In this document: positions 28,395-35,142 of the stretch, piece after piece
Numbering within the stretch: the first letter of the stretch is position 1
How the letters are laid out: the number at the start of each line of letters is the position of its first letter
DNA from: Sphingomonas sp. Root241
GTDB lineage: Bacteria > Pseudomonadota > Alphaproteobacteria > Sphingomonadales > Sphingomonadaceae
Direction: 5' to 3'
Length of the DNA: 64,000 bases
NCBI RefSeq assembly: GCF_001428865.1
Contig: NZ_LMIV01000003.1
Location: 189,742-253,741 of the forward strand
The notes under the pieces: model-generated
Database searches by the model: none
Seen by the model: only the letters and a program-made list of their open reading frames with translations
What the model was told of the DNA's origin: nothing
Made by a program: the position numbers and the translations under genes

Positions 28395-28601
28395 TCACCA
28401 CTCCTGGCGGCGTGCGAGTTCGGCGAGCACCGCCTCGACGCAGCGTTCGACCAGGGCCGCCTCCTTCTCCTCCTCGTCACCTTCGTCGCAGTCGCAATCG
28501 ACGAGGTCGAGCACCGAGCGCGGCCGGCTCTCTTCCTCCTGCTCGCCGGGATCTTCGGCGACGCGCATCTGGATCGCGATCTGGCGGATCTCCAATGGCA
28601 T
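28395..28601 (-). CDS. Small DUF5908-like eCIS protein
   Basis: 68 aa. It starts MPLEIRQIAIQMRV, the typical opening of DUF5908 proteins that sit between tube and LysM genes in eCIS operons. The centre is acidic (DCDCDEGDEEEKEA) and the end is a short basic helix (LAELARRQEW). Role unknown. It was recognised by position and N-terminus, not by any catalytic motif. The ATG overlaps the upstream TGA. Confidence 0.75.
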   Translation of the reverse strand: MPLEIRQIAIQMRVAEDPGEQEEESRPRSVLDLVDCDCDEGDEEEKEAALVERCVEAVLAELARRQEW

Positions 28602-29134
28602 CAGGCGGCCCGCGGGAAATTCTGGCGCTGGAAGAACTGATAGCTGAGCTCTACCGTCTCGATCAGCACGTCGTTGCCCATCGCATTGAGCGGGGTGTGC
28701 TCCCAGCGCAGCGGATAGGCGCCGAACACATCCCACGCGACGAGCGGCTGGCGCTTCTCGTTGATGAGCTTGATCCCGATCGTCTTGCGGCCGCCGCCGC
28801 GCTGCTGGACCAGCCCGCCTGACAGCGCGTGCGACACCCATCCGCCGAAGGTCGATTTTTGCGTTACCACGCCGCGCTTGAGCACCAGGTTCGAATATTT
28901 GGTCCGCACCGGCAGCCGGTGGATGAAGCGGTTCTGCCCGCCCTCGACCACCTCCTCGGTCTCGAACTGCACTTCGAGCCCCGACACCTCCTGGAAGCTG
29001 GTGTCGCTTTCCGCGCCGTCGATATCGACGCGGAAAGCGAATACCGGCGGCGGCACATAGATGTCGTCGGTGCGCAGCGGCCGCTCGCGCGGATCGGCGG
29101 CAGCCTTGGCGGCAGGGGCACCGGCCGGCGGCAT
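28601..29134 (-). CDS. eCIS inner tube protein, gp19 fold (second, Afp5-like)
   Basis: 177 aa. It contains the phage T4 gp19-like tail-tube fold: VFAFRVDIDGAESDTSFQEVSGLEVQ near residue 30, then LVLKRGVVTQKSTF, and the C-terminal TVELSYQFFQR strand. A 30-residue Pro/Ala-rich N-terminal extension is missing from its neighbour. In Afp the last tube paralogue adapts the tube to the baseplate, which this longer copy may do. Coupled to the first tube gene (TGATG). Confidence 0.88.
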   Translation of the reverse strand: MPPAGAPAAKAAADPRERPLRTDDIYVPPPVFAFRVDIDGAESDTSFQEVSGLEVQFETEEVVEGGQNRFIHRLPVRTKYSNLVLKRGVVTQKSTFGGWVSHALSGGLVQQRGGGRKTIGIKLINEKRQPLVAWDVFGAYPLRWEHTPLNAMGNDVLIETVELSYQFFQRQNFPRAA

Positions 29135-29589
29135 CAGGCAGCCTTCACCGCCAGCGTCTCATAGGCGATCTCGAGGGTTTCGATCGCGACTTCGCTGGCG
29201 TCGGACTTGAGATCGGTCGCCTGCATCTTGACCGGGAAGGCGTTGGTCAGCGTCCAGGTCATCATCGGCGACGCCTTTTCGTTGAGCAGGTTGATGATCA
29301 CCGTGCGGCGCTTGATGATGTTGAGCTGGGTCTCGTTGAACCAGGTCCAGAAGATCGAATCCTTGGTGAACACGCCCTTCTTGAGCGTGACATTGCCGAC
29401 GCTCCTGAGCCCCGGCATCTTGATCGGCGCGAACACCGCGCTGTCTCCGTGGCGATATTCGATCGCCTTGGTTTCGCTCTCGAGCCCGCTGATCTCGGAG
29501 AAACCCTGCGTCTTGCCGTCGCCGAGATCGATGTTGAAATAGAATTTGGGAAGCGGCCAGACTTCGTCCTGTGCACTGCCGTCAGCCAT
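29134..29589 (-). CDS. eCIS inner tube protein, gp19 fold (first, Afp1-like)
   Basis: 151 aa. gp19-fold signature: PKFYFNIDLGDGKTQGFSEISGLESE, then VTLKKGVFTKDSIFWTWFNET and ETLEIAYETLAV at the C-terminus. This is the probable main tube subunit (Hcp-like rings stacked in the sheath). It begins 41 bp after the sheath stop with a purine-rich site (AGGAGCAG) before the ATG, so it can be translated at a high level on its own. Confidence 0.9.
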   Translation of the reverse strand: MADGSAQDEVWPLPKFYFNIDLGDGKTQGFSEISGLESETKAIEYRHGDSAVFAPIKMPGLRSVGNVTLKKGVFTKDSIFWTWFNETQLNIIKRRTVIINLLNEKASPMMTWTLTNAFPVKMQATDLKSDASEVAIETLEIAYETLAVKAA

Positions 29590-29630
29590 GATCTGCTCCT
29601 GTCAGAAGGGGGTTGGGAAAGGCGGCCCGG

Positions 29631-31379
29631 TCAGGCGCCGCCGAGCATCTGCTGCTTGAAGGTGAGCTCGATGAACTCGGCCGGGTGGACCATCTGCAGC
29701 GTCACCTGGACGCGCATCACGCCGTTGAGTACGTCATCCGGCGTCATCGTGCTGCCGAGCCCGGCGACGACATTGTACGCCTGTGCGGGGCTGTTCCCCA
29801 TCAGGCCGCCCGAGGCCCAGAGGCCGTGGAGGAAGCTCTCGATCATCGAGACCACCGTGACCCAGGTCTGGGCGGTGTTGGGGCGGAAGACCATCGCGTC
29901 CAGCGCCTGCTTCACCGATTGCTCGACATAGATCATCGTCCGCCGCACCTGAATGTAGCGCCAGTCGTTCGACAGGCTGTCGAGCGTGCGCGCGCCCCAG
30001 ATCAGGCTCCCGCGGCCCTGGAAGGTGCGGATCGCGTTGATCGCGAGGCCCTGAGGGGGGACGTTGAGATCGTCCTGGGCGTCGCCGGCGATCGGCAGCT
30101 TGGGCATCACCATCGTCGCGATGCCGACATTGGCGGGAGCGTTCCACACCCCGCGCGAGGCGTCGTTGGTCGCCCAGACGCCGGCGATCGCGCCGCTGGT
30201 CGGCAGCACGCCCTGCGTCGCTGCCACCGCGGCCAGCAGGTTCTGGAAGCCGGGAACGGTGGCGGTCAGTGCCGAGGTGAGCTGCTTGTGGGTGATCCCC
30301 GCCGCGACCGAAGTGGCGTCGGCGGGCTTGGGAAGCACCGCCAGCGAAGTGCCGATCTTGTCGACATAGCTGGTATAGATCGTCTGGCCCTTGGCGTTCA
30401 GCGCGGTGAGCGCCGTCGGGGTCGGAGCCGGCTTGCCGTTGTTCGCCGGAGGCTTGTCGTTGCCATTCACGACGGGTTTGTCGCCGGGATTGGCCGAGGC
30501 AGGCGGCGGAGCCGGATAGGCCGCGCTCAGCACGCCGAGCAACGCCGCCTGCAGCGTGGTCTTGTTGGTGCCGTCGGTGGCGAAGTTGGAGATGTCGATC
30601 TCGCTCGGCGACACCACCGACGTCACCAGCGGCGGGAAATAGGCCACGCCGAAACGCCACATCTCGGGCGGCACCTGTGAGGCCACGCCATTGCGGAAAT
30701 CGATGATTTTCGGCTTCCAATCCTCGCGCGGCTGGATCGTGTTCGCGCCCCAAATGTCGAGCAAGGCGATCCGGTCGCCGGTCTTGGCGCAGCTGCGCAG
30801 CATGCGGGCGGTGACGTTGGCGAACTGGTCCTTGTCGGGGAGCTGGATCGCGTCGGGGATCGCGACCATCGTCGGCCCGACAAAGCTCTCGCACACGCCG
30901 AGCGCGTCCTCGAAATCGTCGGCGGAGATCGGCGTTGGAGTGTCACCGGTCTCGAACGCGCCGCACGAGATGACATAGCAGGGGCCGCCGCCATTGGCGT
31001 AGAACAGCCGCATGCTGTTGTAGAGATTGAACACCGTCTTGCCGACCTGCATCAGCGCGTACGATGTATTGCCATCGAGTGAGACATTGCCCCAATTCAT
31101 GTCGGGGGAAGTCGTCGCCGCGTCGTCGTTCGCCGGGGCTTCGGCATCGGCTGCCGCGAGATAATATTTCTGCGAATAGCCGCGGCCATAGAATTGGACG
31201 AACTCGGCCATGGATTCGATGCGCTTGGGGATCAGCGTCAGTGCGCGCTTGTCGGTGTCGGTCGCCTGCTGGGTATAGCCGATGAAGCAGGGAACCGCGG
31301 TATCCACGCCGACGATCGAGGGCGGGAAGCTGTCGGGTTCCTGGATGTAGACGCCCGGTGTCTTGTATTGGCTGGCCAT
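29631..31379 (-). CDS. eCIS contractile sheath protein
   Basis: 582 aa. N-terminal YKTPGVYIQEPDSFPPSIVGVDTAVPCFIGYT and C-terminal NDWRYIQVRRTMIYVEQSVKQAL are sheath hallmarks. GVWNAPANVGI (410-420) matches the sheath core motif. Only one sheath gene is present, whereas Afp has three. Residues ~289-322 are a Pro/Asn/Gly-rich insert (PPPASANPGDKP...NNGKPAPTP) between two core segments, probably exposed on the particle surface. The start at ATG 31379 was chosen from the conserved N-terminus; the upstream extension is shadow. Confidence 0.93.
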   Translation of the reverse strand: MASQYKTPGVYIQEPDSFPPSIVGVDTAVPCFIGYTQQATDTDKRALTLIPKRIESMAEFVQFYGRGYSQKYYLAAADAEAPANDDAATTSPDMNWGNVSLDGNTSYALMQVGKTVFNLYNSMRLFYANGGGPCYVISCGAFETGDTPTPISADDFEDALGVCESFVGPTMVAIPDAIQLPDKDQFANVTARMLRSCAKTGDRIALLDIWGANTIQPREDWKPKIIDFRNGVASQVPPEMWRFGVAYFPPLVTSVVSPSEIDISNFATDGTNKTTLQAALLGVLSAAYPAPPPASANPGDKPVVNGNDKPPANNGKPAPTPTALTALNAKGQTIYTSYVDKIGTSLAVLPKPADATSVAAGITHKQLTSALTATVPGFQNLLAAVAATQGVLPTSGAIAGVWATNDASRGVWNAPANVGIATMVMPKLPIAGDAQDDLNVPPQGLAINAIRTFQGRGSLIWGARTLDSLSNDWRYIQVRRTMIYVEQSVKQALDAMVFRPNTAQTWVTVVSMIESFLHGLWASGGLMGNSPAQAYNVVAGLGSTMTPDDVLNGVMRVQVTLQMVHPAEFIELTFKQQMLGGA

Positions 31380-31404
31380 CGCGTATCTCCCGTTTGGGGG
31401 GCTT

Positions 31405-32607
31405 TCAGACGAACACGTAGATGTCGGACCAGGCCGGCGGCGGCTGGCCGCTGCGCGGGGGCGCGGCCGGGACGACGCTGTCTGTCGCGGGACCTGGAAG
31501 CCGGTCGACGAGGATGCGCGGATAGCTGCGCCCGCCCAGCGGTTTCCCGGCCAACGCGAGCTGCGCCTCGGGGCTGGCGAGGATCGCGCGCGGAGCATCG
31601 CCGGTGAGGCACGCGGCGCGGCGCCCGTCGGGGAGGAGATGGGGTGCGTCGTCGAGGCGGAAGCCGGCGTCGCTGCCGTCGGGCGCCACTATGCTCAGGC
31701 TGGCATTGTCGAGCGTGCCGCTGCGCGCCGCGACGAAATAGCGCCACCGCGTCGCCCGCGCGGCGAACGCGATCGTGTAGGTCACCGGGCGGAAGAAATC
31801 GGGCTTGCCCGATCGCGGCGTTTTCGGCGCCCGATCGATCGGCATGCCGTCCCAGCCCTCGAACAGTGCGGGATCGGCGCGGGTGAAGTGCAGGTCGAGC
31901 AGCGCCAGCGCCTGCGAACGCTGCTCGACCTGCATGCGCTCCTGCGCGGCCGGGCCCTGTTTGGCGGGATCGGGCGGCGGTTCCTTCTCGTCCTTCCCAA
32001 GCGGGGGCGGCACGCTGGTGCCGACGCCTTCCATGCCGCGCGTATCGACGATGCTCGACCGGTCGAGCCGCGCGCGCCAGTCGATCGTCAGCGCCGCCGT
32101 GCCGACCGCGCCCGGCACATTGGAGCGGCTCGACAGCCGCAAGGGCGGATCGCCGATCCGGTGGTCGGTCGGCATGTCGGTGAACACCGCGAAGCGCGGA
32201 TTGGTGAGGTGTAGCGCGAACAGCAGAGGCGGTTCGTAGAGCCGTGCCCAAACATCCTGCGGCACTTGTCCGAACCGTCTCTGCAGCTTGGCGAAGATGT
32301 CGTTCGCCTGCGCCTTGACCGCGGTATCCCAGAACAGGTCGATGCCGTCGGCGCGGCGCCGTACGACATAGCCGTACAGCGCCAGCCGCTCGAGCGTGCG
32401 CCGCGTCGGCTCGACGGCGATGTCGGTGCAAACGCCGCCACTGCGATTGTAGAATTGGTGGCGGATGTGGATCGAGATGCAGCGATCGTAGCGCCCGGCC
32501 AACGCGGCGCGCGGCGGCAGCGGCGTCGGCGCGGTCGGAGGCTGCAGCGCAGTGAGCGGCAGGCTGCGCAGCGCCTGGTCGAGGAACGAGTCGAAGATCG
32601 TCGTCAT
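31405..32607 (-). CDS. Uncharacterised eCIS-associated protein
   Basis: 400 aa, not recognised as a known fold. The N-terminal part (CISIHIRHQFYNRSGGVCTDI, TLERLALYGYVVRRRADGIDLFW, FALHLTNPRFAVFTDMP) is soluble and beta-rich. A Pro-rich, charged linker lies near residues 195-225 (PPPLGKDEKEPPPDPAKQ). The C-terminal part (RPVTYTIAFAARATRWRYFV) looks like a second beta domain. There is no signal peptide or membrane helix. It sits between the DUF4255 cap and sheath genes, a position where eCIS operons often hold an unnamed structural or surface protein. Confidence 0.7.
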   Translation of the reverse strand: MTTIFDSFLDQALRSLPLTALQPPTAPTPLPPRAALAGRYDRCISIHIRHQFYNRSGGVCTDIAVEPTRRTLERLALYGYVVRRRADGIDLFWDTAVKAQANDIFAKLQRRFGQVPQDVWARLYEPPLLFALHLTNPRFAVFTDMPTDHRIGDPPLRLSSRSNVPGAVGTAALTIDWRARLDRSSIVDTRGMEGVGTSVPPPLGKDEKEPPPDPAKQGPAAQERMQVEQRSQALALLDLHFTRADPALFEGWDGMPIDRAPKTPRSGKPDFFRPVTYTIAFAARATRWRYFVAARSGTLDNASLSIVAPDGSDAGFRLDDAPHLLPDGRRAACLTGDAPRAILASPEAQLALAGKPLGGRSYPRILVDRLPGPATDSVVPAAPPRSGQPPPAWSDIYVFV

Positions 32608-32611
32608 CGGC

Positions 32612-33202
32612 TCATTCCCTGGGCTGGAGCAGGGGTGGGGGCACCTCGCGCACCGCCGGCGCCACCGATGTGATCGCCGCGCCGGCAAAGGGCAGGCGGC
32701 GCAGGCGGTAGAGCACGAAGGGTTGGCCCTTCAGCCCGGTATAAGTGGCGAGATGGCTGACCTGCCCCAGATCGAGGCTGACCAGCTCGATCGCGAGATT
32801 GCCCATCTGGCTGCCGATCTCCGGCGAGCTCGCGGCATCGAACACCGGATATTCCTGGAGATATTCGATCACGCGCGAGAGGATCGCGAGCCCCGCCACA
32901 TAGCTCGCCTCGACGAAGCACGACGTGAACAGCACATAGGCGTCGATGAATTGCGGTGCGCTCGACATCGCATAATTGTCGCCCCCGCTCGCGCGGATCG
33001 GCTGGTACGATCCGAGGCTGGTATCGTGCTGGAGCGCCGCGAGCGACATCACGATCCGCCCGGCGATGTCGGGCTGCACCGTGCCGTCGAGCCCGGTCAG
33101 ATTGGTCAGCCGGATCCACTCCTCGTCGCGCGCCTGCGTCGCCTGCAGCGCGGATTCGATCCGGTTGCGGACGGACAACAGAACATCGTTGATCATGACC
33201 AT
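32612..33202 (-). CDS. DUF4255 protein, putative eCIS tube/sheath cap (Afp16-like)
   Basis: 196 aa. DUF4255 pattern: INDVLLSVRNRIESAL at the start, then FIDAYVLFTSCFVEASYVAGLAILSRVIEYLQEYPVFD, and LSHLATYTGLKGQPFVLYRLR-like features (SHLATYTGLKGQPFVLYRLR at ~150-170). Afp16 homologues terminate the tube and sheath. It is the first gene of the operon. GGGGGAAG precedes the first ATG. An in-frame ATG two codons later (33196) is equally possible. Confidence 0.88.
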   Translation of the reverse strand: MVMINDVLLSVRNRIESALQATQARDEEWIRLTNLTGLDGTVQPDIAGRIVMSLAALQHDTSLGSYQPIRASGGDNYAMSSAPQFIDAYVLFTSCFVEASYVAGLAILSRVIEYLQEYPVFDAASSPEIGSQMGNLAIELVSLDLGQVSHLATYTGLKGQPFVLYRLRRLPFAGAAITSVAPAVREVPPPLLQPRE

Positions 33203-33383
33203 GGGCCAAGATCTTCCCCCTCAAGGTGCCACGCGGAACGGATGACGCCGCTGCGCCTGCACGGGCGCGGCTGGATTCGATGCGACTTGCCCTGAGCCTA
33301 TCGGCGCCGGACGCGCTGGCAACAGACGACGCATCCGAAATGCTTGTCCGATACGGAGGCATGCGCCCGGCGGTGTGCGCTGC

Positions 33384-33397
33384 CGTAACCGTTTACG
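33384..33397. promoter_or_regulatory. Putative LacI-type operator upstream of halogenase homologue 1
   Basis: CGTAACCGTTTACG, a near-palindrome differing at three positions from TGTAACCGGTTACA found upstream of the TonB receptor at 35.1 kb. It lies 62 bp before the ATG at 33459. It is weaker than the other three sites, so the call depends on them. The rest of the 33203-33458 gap must also hold the eCIS promoter, but no clear hexamers were seen. Confidence 0.5.
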
Positions 33398-33458
33398 AGG
33401 CGCCTCGGCATCGCCTAACAGGCATCAGCCGTGGCCGAAAGCGCGGCGGGGAGAGGCG

Positions 33459-34997
33459 ATGACCGATACCGTGCGCGGCCCCGTGCCGATCAAGATCGTC
33501 ACCATCGTCGGCGGGGGCACCGCCGGCTGGATGACCGCGGCGATGCTCTCGCATTTGTTCCGCGGCTACGAGATCCGGCTGATCGAATCTGACGAGATCG
33601 GCATCATCGGCGTCGGCGAGGCGACCATCCCCGCGATCCGCGACTATATGCTGATGGCCGGGATCGATCAGGTCGAGATGGTCCGCGCCACCCAGGCGAC
33701 GTTCAAGCTTGGCATCGACTTCGTCGACTGGCGCACCGGCGACGATCGCTATTTCCACGGCTTCGGACGGATCGGCCAGGATTTCATGTGGCTCCACCCG
33801 CACCAGCTCTGGCTCAAGCTCAAGGCCAGCGGCAAGCCGGTCGGCCATTTCGACGATTACGCGCTCAATTGCCGCGCGGGGATGGCGAACAAATTCTGCT
33901 TCCCCGATCCGCGCAACCCCACGTCGCCGATCTCGGGCATCGATTACGCCTATCATTTCGACGCCTCGCTGTTGGCGAAGTTTCTGCGTGTGCGTGCCGA
34001 GGGGAAGGGTGTCACCCGGATCGAGGGCCGGATCGTCGACGTGAAGCTCGACGGCGAAAGCGGGTATGTCGAGCATGTCGTGCTGGCGAACGGCCGCACG
34101 GTGGACGGCGACCTGTTCGTCGATTGCTCGGGGATGCGCGGGCTGCTGATCGGGCAGGCACTGGGCGTCGGTTACGAGGACTGGAGCCAGTGGCTGCTCA
34201 ACGACCGGGCGCTCGCCGTACCGTGCGAGAGCGTGTCGCCGCTGACGCCCTATACAAGGGTGACGGCGCGCGCGCATGGCTGGCAATGGCGCATCCCGCT
34301 CCAGCACCGGATCGGCAACGGCCATGTGTTCGCCAGCAGCCAGATCTCCGACGACGAGGCCGCATCCGTGCTGCTCGCCAATCTCGACGGCAAGCCGCTC
34401 GCCGATCCGCGTCCGGTCGGCTTCCGCCCGGGCAAGCGCCACAAGGCTTGGGAGAAGAACGTCGTCGCGATCGGCCTGTCCTCGGGCTTTCTCGAGCCGC
34501 TCGAATCGACCAGCATCCACTTGATCCAGACCGGCATCACCAAGCTGATGGCGCTGTTTCCGCACCAGGGCTTCGCCGTGCCGGACGTGGCCGAATATAA
34601 TCGCCAGCACGATTTCGAATTCACCGACGTGCGCGACTTCATCGTCGCGCACTACAAGGTCACCGATCGCGAGGACACGGAGTATTGGCGCTACCTCAAG
34701 CATATGGCGGTGCCCGACAGCCTCACCGAACGGCTCGAACTGTTCGCCTCCTCGGGTCGCTTCTTCCGCCGCGCGGCGCAGGAGCTGTTCCGCGAGGAGA
34801 GCTGGGTGCAGGTGCTGCTGGGGCAGGGGCTGAAGGTCGCGTATGACCCGATGGTCGAGATGATCCCGCAGGCGACCGTCGCCGAGTTCATGCATGACGT
34901 CCAGGAAGTGGTCGCCGACGTCGCGAACGCGATGCCCGATCACGCGGCCTTCATCGATCGGCATTGCAAGGCGCCACCACTGACTGTTGCAGGATAG
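33459..34997 (+). CDS. Flavin-dependent tryptophan-halogenase-family protein 1
   Basis: 512 aa. The family residues are intact: FAD-binding GGGTAGW at 18-24, the catalytic-type lysine K83 in ATFKLGIDFVDW, the WxWxIP motif at 275-280 (WQWRIP) and E346 in GFLEPLEST. The family forms hypohalous acid in the flavin site and passes it to the lysine. This TonB-receptor-linked clade occurs widely in sphingomonads, caulobacters and xanthomonads. A few members halogenate free indole in vitro, but the native substrate is unknown. Start at ATG 33459 (GGGGAGAG upstream). The receptor at 35.1 kb follows. Confidence 0.88.
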   Translation: MTDTVRGPVPIKIVTIVGGGTAGWMTAAMLSHLFRGYEIRLIESDEIGIIGVGEATIPAIRDYMLMAGIDQVEMVRATQATFKLGIDFVDWRTGDDRYFHGFGRIGQDFMWLHPHQLWLKLKASGKPVGHFDDYALNCRAGMANKFCFPDPRNPTSPISGIDYAYHFDASLLAKFLRVRAEGKGVTRIEGRIVDVKLDGESGYVEHVVLANGRTVDGDLFVDCSGMRGLLIGQALGVGYEDWSQWLLNDRALAVPCESVSPLTPYTRVTARAHGWQWRIPLQHRIGNGHVFASSQISDDEAASVLLANLDGKPLADPRPVGFRPGKRHKAWEKNVVAIGLSSGFLEPLESTSIHLIQTGITKLMALFPHQGFAVPDVAEYNRQHDFEFTDVRDFIVAHYKVTDREDTEYWRYLKHMAVPDSLTERLELFASSGRFFRRAAQELFREESWVQVLLGQGLKVAYDPMVEMIPQATVAEFMHDVQEVVADVANAMPDHAAFIDRHCKAPPLTVAG

Positions 34998-35008
34998 GCA
35001 CAGCTCAC

Positions 35009-35042
35009 CGCGCTTGAACCGGGACTGGGCAAGCGCGTTGTT
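35009..35042 (+). terminator. Possible weak intrinsic terminator after halogenase 1
   Basis: A perfect 8-bp stem CGCGCTTG (35009-35016) / CAAGCGCG (35030-35037) with a 13-base loop, followed by a poor T tract (TTGTTG). It lies just before the promoter region of the TonB receptor. Confidence 0.4.
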
Positions 35043-35105
35043 GACAGATGGCGCCAAAGGGTTTTGACATCGTTGTCGGAGATCAGAAACCGTATTGAGC
35101 GGTCA

Positions 35106-35119
35106 TGTAACCGGTTACA
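35106..35119. promoter_or_regulatory. LacI-type operator (perfect palindrome) at the Oar-like receptor promoter
   Basis: TGTAACCGGTTACA is a perfect 14-bp palindrome with the central CG common to LacI-family operators. It overlaps a -10-like TACAAT (35116-35121), so binding would block transcription. It lies 37 bp before the receptor start. Close relatives occur at 45680 and 46835 and a weaker one at 33384. The likely binder is the LacI regulator at 45745-46752. Confidence 0.75.
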
Positions 35120-35142
35120 ATATGGGTTAGGGGAGGAATGAA

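Larger units (their letters stand above)
14945..33202 (-). other. Extracellular contractile injection system (eCIS) gene cluster
   Basis: Fourteen leftward genes encode every structural class of a headless phage-tail-like particle (cap, sheath, tubes, LysM adaptor, spike, PAAR tip, baseplate, ATPase, tape-measure-type protein). Most neighbours overlap as ATGA or TGATG or are a few bases apart, so the block is one operon started from the 33.2-33.46 kb region. There is no capsid, portal, lysis or integrase gene, which separates it from a prophage. There are no TssJLM or ClpV proteins, which separates it from type VI secretion. No effector or tail fibre gene was recognised. Confidence 0.88.

Noticed and set aside
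14945..33202. Type VI secretion system or prophage
   Set aside because: No TssJ/L/M or ClpV and no capsid, portal, terminase, lysis or integrase genes; the DUF4255, CIS tape-measure-type and single AAA+ ATPase proteins fit eCIS.
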